A stretch of DNA of 26,059 nt from a virus. Position numbers and translations under genes: made by a program. Shown in pieces: positions 14,798 through 20,942 of the stretch. The DNA is taken from the IMG/VR virus record IMGVR_UViG_3300040801_003555, positions 1 to 26,059 of that record, one strand, 5' to 3'. The notes under the pieces were generated by a model. It searched no databases. It saw only the letters and a program-made list of their open reading frames with translations, and was not told the DNA's origin. Position 1 is the first letter of the stretch; the number at the start of each line of letters is the position of its first letter.

Positions 14798-16606
14798 TTA
14801 AGCGACGAAAGCCGGGCGAGCGCCGATGAACGGGCTCGCGTTCACGCGAGCGCTGGTCAGGTTAAACGCGAACACGCCAGCGTCGGCCGCGCTGGCCCAA
14901 TAGCCGCCGCGGCGCGGCAGACGCTCTCCGGACTCGGTCCAGTAAAATCGATCGCTGTTGAGCCCGCTCGGGGCGATCGGAAACAGCCCGAGACGCTTGC
15001 AGAGCGCCAGCGCATCCGCGCCGACGGGGGTCGCCCCCGGATTGCTCATCGTCTCGACCGGCGCGCCGGTCGCCGCGACCAGGCTGTAATCGGCCGTGCC
15101 GGACCCGGCGTAGCGCACCACACCGGAGGACCCCGGTGCCACCAACGCGCCGGTCGCCCCGTCGATCGCACGCCAAGCCACTGAGCCGACAGCATCATCC
15201 GTCGCGCTCAGCGCCATGTCGTTGTCGGCAATTACGTTGATCTCGCCATCGACGATCCGCAGGCCGGGTGCCCACTCCCAGACGTTTCCGCAGAGATCCG
15301 CAATACCGGACGGCGTGCGGTCGTGCCGCCATGCGCTCGGCCCGGAACCGGTCAGCGTGCGTTCCCCGCCGGAGCCGGAGCCCCCGATCGTGATCGCGCG
15401 ACCATTTTCCTGGATACCGTACTCGCTCGTATCGTCGCTGGATCGACCGTAATCGGTATTGCCGCGCGGCATCCAGCCACCTTTCCAGCAGCGCAAACTG
15501 ATGGCCGCCCATTCGGCGTTGGTCATCACGTGCCAGCCCGCGCCGTTGGCGCGGGCCAGGGCAACGGCGCCATCGTGATTGATCGTGTGCGCAACCGCGC
15601 GCCCCGGCTGGCTGATCAGCTCGCCGTTGACGGATGCGCCGCAGAATTGTCCGATCAGGATTTCCGACTTCTCCACGCCGCCGACGACAAACGCCGGATG
15701 GGTGCCGGTGCCGAGGCTGGCGTCGATCTCTTCGACATTAAATTTTGGCAGCACGTACATCATGCACGGCTGCCCCTTGGCGGTGTAGAGCACCGTGTTG
15801 CGCCCCTGGCTTTGCGCTTCGACCTGATTTCTCAAGGCATCAGGTGTGTAGATCGTGAGCAGAGTCGGGGTGTGGAGTGCGTTGAGATAAAGGGGCGATT
15901 GCCAAAACTGGGAGGCATTCCTTGCAGCCGCAACCAAGTCGGATGCAGGAGTATCCGATTTAAGTATGTGTTGCTCGTTGGCATTCAGCTCGTAAGCACC
16001 GCTGGCAATCGACGGGATCAACGACAGATGGACGTTCTTTTCGTGGTCCACGCGTAATTGATACGCGTTGGTCAACCCGCTCGGCAACGTTGCTGCCACA
16101 TAAGTTCCGGCTGCTGCAGAAATCGGTAACCGTGCCTCGGAAAGATCGACGTGTGGTTGCGCAGCCGTCGTCGTTTGAACTGCATTCGCACTTCCTTCCC
16201 CGAGCGCATACATCCGCGATATCGTTACCGCGCTTGCACCTGCCCAGGTTAATACTGCGTCGGGCGACAAGAACCCGCGATTGTCGAACCCGAAATCTTC
16301 CTCGTCACTGTCCGATGTTCTGCGTAGCGTTACCCCGGTTTCTCCGCTGTCGCGAGAAATGTCGCGCATGCTCCAAGCGTGAAGGAGGTCTGTCGGATCT
16401 GTTAGGTGCTCCAGTATGCCGCCGATATCCAAACTCGACAAGTCAAATCCGGCACCAATAGGATAAATAGTTTTATCGAATCCGATATCGCAAAACGGAC
16501 CGGGCAAGTCTGATTGCGGAATATAGCTCAAAGCCGCTTCAACGGCCCCGGCGTCGCTCATGTCGATGCCGGTAGGTAAAACGATGAGGCCGTTGTTCGC
16601 CGCCAT
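14798..16606 (-). CDS. 602-aa display protein with C-terminal C-type-lectin/FGE fold, DGR-target-like
   Basis: The ATG at 16606 directly follows the previous stop (TAAATG). Residues 1-130 look beta-rich (LamG-like at a guess) and 130-290 form a helical/beta linker. From about 290 there is a formylglycine-generating-enzyme-like C-type-lectin fold: GRAVAHTINHDGAVALARANG, GWHVMTNAEWAAISL, RTPSGIADLCGNVWEW (CGNVWEW at 439-445), then FYWTESG and RGGYWASAADAGVFAFNL near the end, closing IGARPAF. This is the standard layout of proteins diversified by retroelements (Mtd/TvpA class), which bind receptors through the final ~40 residues. The C-terminal half is much more GC-rich than the N-terminal half. 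It lies between head and lysis genes. No reverse transcriptase is in the window. A fixed, non-DGR adhesin is the alternative. Confidence 0.7.
   Translation of the reverse strand: MAANNGLIVLPTGIDMSDAGAVEAALSYIPQSDLPGPFCDIGFDKTIYPIGAGFDLSSLDIGGILEHLTDPTDLLHAWSMRDISRDSGETGVTLRRTSDSDEEDFGFDNRGFLSPDAVLTWAGASAVTISRMYALGEGSANAVQTTTAAQPHVDLSEARLPISAAAGTYVAATLPSGLTNAYQLRVDHEKNVHLSLIPSIASGAYELNANEQHILKSDTPASDLVAAARNASQFWQSPLYLNALHTPTLLTIYTPDALRNQVEAQSQGRNTVLYTAKGQPCMMYVLPKFNVEEIDASLGTGTHPAFVVGGVEKSEILIGQFCGASVNGELISQPGRAVAHTINHDGAVALARANGAGWHVMTNAEWAAISLRCWKGGWMPRGNTDYGRSSDDTSEYGIQENGRAITIGGSGSGGERTLTGSGPSAWRHDRTPSGIADLCGNVWEWAPGLRIVDGEINVIADNDMALSATDDAVGSVAWRAIDGATGALVAPGSSGVVRYAGSGTADYSLVAATGAPVETMSNPGATPVGADALALCKRLGLFPIAPSGLNSDRFYWTESGERLPRRGGYWASAADAGVFAFNLTSARVNASPFIGARPAFVA
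14810..14945 (-). other. Candidate variable repeat (VR) of a diversity-generating retroelement
   Basis: This segment encodes residues from about 553 to 598 of the display protein. At positions where related variable proteins usually have Asn (in the pattern GG-N-W-N-N-x-x-N-A-G-V-F-A-x-N-L-N-N-A-R), the codons here are TAT, GCC, AGC, GAC, ACC and AGC. All end in C or T, as expected if AAC/AAT template codons were changed only at their adenines. No matching template repeat was found in the window. Confidence 0.4.
14834..14851 (-). repeat. Perfect 7-bp hairpin inside the candidate variable repeat
   Basis: GCTCGCG (14834-14840) and CGCGAGC (14845-14851) flank a 4-nt loop near the 3' end of the display-protein gene. 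Short GC-rich hairpins or cruciforms near the 3' end of variable repeats are known to matter in retroelement homing; here it lies within the coding region. It could also be incidental in GC-rich DNA. Confidence 0.55.
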
Positions 16607-16822
16607 TTATGTCACCGATATGCAAGAGTCATCGTCAACGTGGATGTCGCTGATCGAATACGACTTGAAGGATTCCACCAAGACACAACTGTCGGCATCC
16701 AGAGACGCAGCTACAGGAGGTCCGGCCGAAAACCGATGGCCGCTGGTCTTGATCCACGTATTGGGTCCGACGCGAGTGGCCACGACCCTACCAAAACGCA
16801 TCGGAACCAATGTCCTGAGCAT
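16607..16822 (-). CDS. Unknown head-region protein, 71 aa
   Basis: It starts at the ATG at 16822, adjacent to the previous stop (TAAATG), with GGAGC about 7 nt upstream. No family is recognised. The sequence looks beta-rich and compact (GRVVATRVGPNTWIKTSG, then a Ser-rich strand region FKSYSISDIHVDDD). The position between capsid genes and the display protein suggests a head decoration, head completion or fibre-attachment role, but nothing in the sequence shows which. Confidence 0.6.
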   Translation of the reverse strand: MLRTLVPMRFGRVVATRVGPNTWIKTSGHRFSAGPPVAASLDADSCVLVESFKSYSISDIHVDDDSCISVT

Positions 16823-17203
16823 TTACGTTGCTCCGGAAACCGCGACGCGCGGAGACGGGGAAAATATTCTGGGGGTTTCGATGAACCACTCCGGGTGAGC
16901 GCGCTTGATCTTGGCAGCAGCCGCTTCTCTGGTGATCTGGTCCTTGGAGTGCAGGCTGCGGTACAGGTCGGGTTGCTTGCGCTTGAACAGATTCCATTCC
17001 GTCTCGTTGACCTGGAGAACGTGAATGACGCGGGCTCCGTCTAGTTGGAGCCCGACCTTATCATTTTGCCGGAACGTTCCGTTTAGCCGGTGACTTTGGT
17101 TGTTTTCGAGAACTGGCTCGTTGTGGATCGTCGTCTCCACGAACAGCTTGCTCTCCTCCACCTTCACCCGCTTGGTTACGTTCGGCTCCCGAATTGTCTT
17201 CAT
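16823..17203 (-). CDS. Unknown protein downstream of the major capsid gene, 126 aa
   Basis: Two closely spaced ATGs occur, at 17209 and 17203; GAGG sits 3 nt from the first and 9 nt from the second, so the second (MKTIREPNVTKRV) is preferred. No family is recognised. The N-terminal half looks beta-rich (KLFVETTIHNEPVLEN, GTFRQNDKVGLQLDGARVIHVLQV). The C-terminal half is helical and basic (EWNLFKRKQPDLYRSLHS, AAAAKIKRAHPEWFI). It overlaps the 3' half of the 76-aa frame upstream by about 140 bp. A head-completion or capsid-associated role is possible from position only. Confidence 0.65.
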   Translation of the reverse strand: MKTIREPNVTKRVKVEESKLFVETTIHNEPVLENNQSHRLNGTFRQNDKVGLQLDGARVIHVLQVNETEWNLFKRKQPDLYRSLHSKDQITREAAAAKIKRAHPEWFIETPRIFSPSPRVAVSGAT

Positions 17204-17291
17204 CGACATGAACCTCGGTATTGGCCGAGGAGGGCTCCGAATCGAAGCCCTCCATCAGCTTACCGTCAACTACTCGTTGCCAGTAAGCCAT
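17061..17291 (-). CDS. Possible small protein after the major capsid gene, overlapping the next gene, 76 aa
   Basis: The ATG at 17291 lies 6 bp after the capsid stop, with AGGG 8 nt upstream, a normal spacing for the next gene in this operon. The first 30 residues (MAYWQRVVDGKLMEGFDSEP...) look like a real protein start; after that the sequence becomes low-complexity (Gly/Glu/Arg-rich, GEGGGEQ, SSRKQPKSPAKR) exactly where the 126-aa gene begins in another frame. Either this is a short gene with a long overlap, or only its start is translated, or ribosomes shift from it into the 126-aa frame. No slippery heptamer was found. Confidence 0.42.
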   Translation of the reverse strand: MAYWQRVVDGKLMEGFDSEPSSANTEVHVDEDNSGAERNQAGEGGGEQAVRGDDDPQRASSRKQPKSPAKRNVPAK

Positions 17292-17297
17292 TTGCTG

Positions 17298-18347
17298 TTA
17301 CCCTGCAGTGACCGCCAAGGCCGGGTTGATGCCCATGATTACGAACGAAGATTTTTCGTTCTTGGCGATGTTGCAGTAGTCCACCGACATCAGCCGCTTT
17401 TCCGCAAGACCGGTGCGGGCCAACGGCTTGGTCATGATTTTCTGCAGATAGCCGATCGCCCAGTACTCCGGGTCGAACCCGTAAACGTTACAATTGGCCA
17501 CCACGTTGGTGTAGGTCAACTGAGACCGGTTCGGGCACAGCTCCAGGGTGTGGAAATCGGTGATGATGGTGGTCACCGAGCCGATTGCCGTGACACCTTG
17601 ACGTTCGTACATGCCGTCCTTGACGCTTGACGGAGTGACGTTCGACTGGATGGTAGCGATACGGGCCGAGGAGGAGAACAGGTACTCGGACAGCTTGCGG
17701 ATCAGAGCCGGGACCGACATCAGGATCGACGGCATGCCGCCAGCCGTGTAGGCGAGCTCCGAACCGTTACGAACGTCCATTTCGGTCATCGCCCGAGACG
17801 CGCTCGGGGTAGGAGCCGAGAAGATACCGTTCAAGAAACCGCCAGCGGTGCCGTTGATGATGTTCGTTTCGAACATCGCTCCACAACCGGCGGTTTTACC
17901 GGCGACGGCATCGCCGTTGTCTTCGACCGAAGCTTGGTTGCTCAGGAAAGTGGCTTCCATCCGCTTCTTCAGCTCCTTCTGGCGCTCCATCAACTGGTAC
18001 ACCAGCTCATCGGACCGACCGATGGTGTCGACGTTACGAGCACGGTCGGAGACCTGAACGATCTTGGTGGATTCCTGGTGGTGGTTGCCGATACGGCGCC
18101 CGGTAGTGGAATCGTTGCCGGTAACGTCGGCACCGTCAACCACTGCGTTGGCCAACTGCACGGCTTCGAGGGAATCCTGCGTCCAGGACCGATATTGGTT
18201 CTTAGACTTGGGAGCCTCACCGGCCATGTCCTGGTACGGCAAATCCACCGGGTCCAGGCTGTAAATGGCGTCCATCACGTCTTCACGGATGAGACCTTGA
18301 TAAGGACGACCCTTGAGATCGGCAGCGTCCAAATTGGTTGTGGCCAT
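17298..18347 (-). CDS. Major capsid protein, SU10-like (DUF5309 type), 349 aa
   Basis: AGAGGT lies about 6 nt before the ATG, the best ribosome-binding site in the operon, fitting the most abundant virion protein. The sequence has the SU10/DUF5309 capsid pattern: GLIREDVMDAIYSLDPVDLP then PYQDMAG, an N-Y-R-S-W-T-Q-D-S-L segment, NHHQESTKIVQVSDRAR, a long helix with ERQKELKKRMEATFLS, and a C-terminal NVYGFDPEYWAIGYLQKI and SVDYCNIAKNEKSSFVI. The size (349) suits an HK97-fold shell protein. It follows the scaffold gene by 3 bp. Hundreds of copies would form the capsid. Confidence 0.88.
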   Translation of the reverse strand: MATTNLDAADLKGRPYQGLIREDVMDAIYSLDPVDLPYQDMAGEAPKSKNQYRSWTQDSLEAVQLANAVVDGADVTGNDSTTGRRIGNHHQESTKIVQVSDRARNVDTIGRSDELVYQLMERQKELKKRMEATFLSNQASVEDNGDAVAGKTAGCGAMFETNIINGTAGGFLNGIFSAPTPSASRAMTEMDVRNGSELAYTAGGMPSILMSVPALIRKLSEYLFSSSARIATIQSNVTPSSVKDGMYERQGVTAIGSVTTIITDFHTLELCPNRSQLTYTNVVANCNVYGFDPEYWAIGYLQKIMTKPLARTGLAEKRLMSVDYCNIAKNEKSSFVIMGINPALAVTAG

Positions 18348-18350
18348 GAT

Positions 18351-19397
18351 TTACCTCTTGCGACGACTCGCGAAAGCTGATTCCAAAATGGCTCTTCCGG
18401 CCGCGATTTTGTCCTCGGGACGTCGCGACTTTTGAGCCCGCTTGATTGTTTCCGCCAGTCGAGCCTGAGCCGTATCTTTCGCAGCTACCGCCGACCCTCT
18501 CTTCAGGGTCACCGGAGCCTTGGCCTGGACTTGCCCTTTCTGCTGTTGCATCTTGTCGTACAACCACGCCTTTCTCAGGATATCGCGATGTCTCCAGTCG
18601 ACAGCCCCCGCCAACTCTTGATCTTCGAACTGATAGCTGGATTTGGCCCAGCCGAGCAATTCATTGATCTGTTCGTTGGCTACTTTCGGGTCCTGCCACT
18701 CTTTGACTTTCTGCAACAACATTTGGTCGTGATACTGCTTGGCTTGCGTATATTGCTGTTGGGCATATTGGGCAGATCGTTGATTGGCTTCGTCCAAAGC
18801 CCGTTTTGCTTGGGCGTGCCTCTGCAACAGATTCTGCTTCTCGAGAGCGGCCCGACCGGGGTCGATGTTCTCGAGTGCCTTCCAGTCAATACGCTGAAAT
18901 TCGGCTTCCGCCGTCATCAGCTCCGCGTAAGCTTCCCGACCTTGAGCATCCAGTTGGGATTCGGTTTGACTCAACTGTTGGTAGTGGTTGGCAAGTTGGT
19001 TGCGCTCATAGCTGAGACGCTGACGTTCCTGCTCCACCTCTGCTTGGGTTCGTTGGTATTGCTGGAGTCGGTCCTTGGCTTCTCCGATCGTGATTTCCTC
19101 ACCCGTATCGGATAGCCCCATCTTGAGGCTGTAAAGCACTTCCGGATCAACACCCAACAAAGGGGCCAACTCTACGAACTTTTCAAGCGGAGCTTCCGGG
19201 TCGATTACCGGCGCATCTCCGCCCTCTTGTTCACCCTCGCCTTCGCTTTCGGCTTCGTCGTCGAGGTTCTGTTCGCTCTCGCCCTCGATTTCTTCGCCAT
19301 ACCCCTCGATGTAACCGTCGGGATTTTCCTCGGATTCCACCTCGGAGCCACTGCGCTCCGACAGCTTCTCAGCCAATCGGTCTGCTAATCCTTCCAT
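18351..19397 (-). CDS. Capsid scaffolding protein, 348 aa
   Basis: The ATG at 19397 directly follows the stop of the 71-aa gene. The N-terminal ~65 residues are strongly acidic (EGYGEEIEGESEQ, EAESEGEGEQEGG). The middle is a long Gln/Glu-rich coiled coil (about 105-225, with RLQQYQRTQAEVEQERQRL and QQQYTQAKQYHDQML). The C-terminus is basic (RAQKSRRPEDKIAAG, ending SRRKR), suited to binding the capsid shell. Acidic head, coiled coil and basic tail next to the major capsid gene are the usual marks of podovirus scaffolds. It guides shell assembly and then leaves the procapsid. Confidence 0.85.
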   Translation of the reverse strand: MEGLADRLAEKLSERSGSEVESEENPDGYIEGYGEEIEGESEQNLDDEAESEGEGEQEGGDAPVIDPEAPLEKFVELAPLLGVDPEVLYSLKMGLSDTGEEITIGEAKDRLQQYQRTQAEVEQERQRLSYERNQLANHYQQLSQTESQLDAQGREAYAELMTAEAEFQRIDWKALENIDPGRAALEKQNLLQRHAQAKRALDEANQRSAQYAQQQYTQAKQYHDQMLLQKVKEWQDPKVANEQINELLGWAKSSYQFEDQELAGAVDWRHRDILRKAWLYDKMQQQKGQVQAKAPVTLKRGSAVAAKDTAQARLAETIKRAQKSRRPEDKIAAGRAILESAFASRRKR

Positions 19398-19613
19398 TTA
19401 CCGCCTCTCAGCGCTCGTGATGTCGTTTAACCTTGCCAATAGTTCAAGATGAACCAAAATCAAGGCGTCGTATTTCATTCTGGCCTTCAACAAGTCTTCC
19501 GAATTCACGGTGCCGTGCAGGATGACATCTACGTATTCTTCGCGCAAACTCTCGAATGCGGCCGTGAACGCCGGATTGTTTACTACCTGCTCTGCTTGTT
19601 CTCGTGTCGCCAT
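19398..19613 (-). CDS. Small helical protein of the head module, 71 aa
   Basis: No family is recognised. The sequence is almost fully helical (EQAEQVVNNPAFTAAFESL, DLLKARMKYDALILVHLELL). Its ATG (19613-19611) lies only 6 nt after the TATACT of a near-consensus promoter, so mRNA starting there would be leaderless, and no Shine-Dalgarno site is evident. It directly precedes the scaffold gene. It could be a small terminase- or scaffold-associated factor; this is inference from position. Confidence 0.65.
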   Translation of the reverse strand: MATREQAEQVVNNPAFTAAFESLREEYVDVILHGTVNSEDLLKARMKYDALILVHLELLARLNDITSAERR

Positions 19614-19619
19614 AAACGT

Positions 19620-19648
19620 AGTATAGCACGGTTTCCGACCGGCGTCAA
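19620..19648 (-). promoter_or_regulatory. Sigma70-like promoter for scaffold and capsid genes
   Basis: On the minus strand TTGACG (19643-19648) and TATACT (19620-19625) are 17 nt apart, with TG one base upstream of the -10 (TGCTATACT), an extended -10. It lies in the 42-bp gap between the ART-like gene and the 71-aa gene. The expected start point is at or next to the A of the ATG at 19613. The same two hexamers and spacing occur before terS. Confidence 0.8.
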
Positions 19649-19655
19649 TGGCCGG

Positions 19656-20942
19656 TTATTTCTTGGTCTTGTAGGTAACGTTTCTCATAGTCTCGAAAAA
19701 TTCCTGACGAGCCCTGTCGACGGCCCTGGCATTTTTTCTCATTTCGGGGCTGGCCCTAGGGTAGTTTTCTATTCCCATTTCCATGATTTCTTCCAACGAT
19801 TTAATTTTGCCGCCAGACCCCATAGGAGAAGTTGAAAATTTGATCTGAGCATTCTCGAAATTCAAAGCAGCTTCAGATATTTTAGATAAATCTTCGGGAC
19901 TATATGTCTTTTTTAATCCCTCCGCCACATCTGCATATGGAAGCCCGGCAACCCCAGGGCGTGTGTTTAAGTATTTCATTCCTTTAGAAAATGCATATGC
20001 CAACTCGTCTACAAAATTGTTAAAAGTGGCTCTGTTGCCGCGAACCGACTCCATGGCCGACACGATGTTCTTGGGTGTTGGCTGACTACTGCCAGTCTTG
20101 AGTCCTTTTATGATGTTTTCCAGATTATCATATATTTCCGCGTATTTTTGAAGTTCATTTACGCTTTCGGTCGTATTTGGCTCCATATGCATAGTCGGAA
20201 TTGCTCCGCCTGACGCTACGTCGCGTTTTGCAAACCACTCAGATTCATTGTTTCCTAAAGCGGGTTTTTTATATACGTCGGTAAGGCCGGACGGCTGTGT
20301 TTGATCATAATATAAGTCCGGGGGCAAGTTCCAAACCTCTTCTGGTCTTATATTGGCCTTTACTCTATTTACGTTTGATGGATTTCTCGGATTCCCGCTA
20401 AACTGCCGCAACGACCACAAGGGATCTTCTGAAACTGAAGTTCCGGGCAATTGTGATTCTCCCGACGCCCCTTTTGAGAACCCGTTTCTCAGTATATCTT
20501 CTTCTGAAGATATACGCCCGTGGGCGAATGATCCTCGGCCGTGATACAACGGCGGTATGCGCTTGACGCCTCTGAGACTACCTGCAACCGCGCCAGCCAC
20601 CGGTAACGGCCCGTCAGCAACATCAGCTACCAACATCAACGGATCCAATATTTCCGGCTTCAGTCGCCAGTTCATCGGACTCTCGGAGCTGAAGTCAGCA
20701 TAAACGTTCGGCTCCCCTTCGGCCGAGCGACGAGCAGCATTCAACGTTGGCTCCAACATCCAATTGACGAGCGGGCCAGCTACCGACTGCAACCCCGTCT
20801 CCCGAGACTGCGCCCAGTCCGCCAGAGGACGTAAATTGTTGTAGGCAGCAATACCGAAACGCTCCTGCCAAGGCAACTTAGCGGAACGCATTTCACCGGT
20901 AACTAGAGAGTTGTAGTAATCTTCAAGCGTCGGCTTTGGCAT
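19656..20942 (-). CDS. Putative virion-associated ADP-ribosyltransferase-like protein, 428 aa
   Basis: It overlaps the portal gene by 20 bp. Residues 1-130 are helical with a moderately hydrophobic stretch (about 98-122, DPLMLVADVADGPLPVAGAV). From 130 the pattern suggests an ADP-ribosyltransferase of the R-S-E type: PPLYHGRGSF (Arg136), ILRNGFSKG, LPGTSVSEDP (Ser-Thr-Ser-like at 167-171), a strand RVKANI, and NNESEW with E-S-E at 233-235. After 255 it is helical. If active, it would use NAD+ to modify a host protein, possibly after injection with the DNA, as known for some phage head-borne ARTs. From about residue 134 the DNA turns AT-rich, suggesting a domain gained by transfer. The motif match is by eye; a non-enzymatic portal-associated protein is the alternative. 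Confidence 0.45.
   Translation of the reverse strand: MPKPTLEDYYNSLVTGEMRSAKLPWQERFGIAAYNNLRPLADWAQSRETGLQSVAGPLVNWMLEPTLNAARRSAEGEPNVYADFSSESPMNWRLKPEILDPLMLVADVADGPLPVAGAVAGSLRGVKRIPPLYHGRGSFAHGRISSEEDILRNGFSKGASGESQLPGTSVSEDPLWSLRQFSGNPRNPSNVNRVKANIRPEEVWNLPPDLYYDQTQPSGLTDVYKKPALGNNESEWFAKRDVASGGAIPTMHMEPNTTESVNELQKYAEIYDNLENIIKGLKTGSSQPTPKNIVSAMESVRGNRATFNNFVDELAYAFSKGMKYLNTRPGVAGLPYADVAEGLKKTYSPEDLSKISEAALNFENAQIKFSTSPMGSGGKIKSLEEIMEMGIENYPRASPEMRKNARAVDRARQEFFETMRNVTYKTKK
20492..20515. repeat. Perfect 10-bp inverted repeat inside the ART-like gene
   Basis: GTATATCTTC (20492-20501) and GAAGATATAC (20506-20515) flank the 4-nt loop TTCT. It lies within coding sequence, about 35-50 bp inside the point where the gene changes from GC-rich to AT-rich, and could form a hairpin in RNA of either strand. 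Its role is unknown; it could mark an old recombination junction. Confidence 0.7.

Noticed and set aside
15323-16057. Plus-strand 244-aa open frame opposite the display protein
   Set aside because: It is antisense to the GC-rich lectin-like domain, where open frames arise by chance, and shows no family motif.
16609-16637. TTGACG on the minus strand before the 602-aa gene
   Set aside because: At a 17-nt spacing the -10 position reads GTGACA, not a promoter hexamer, so it was not called.
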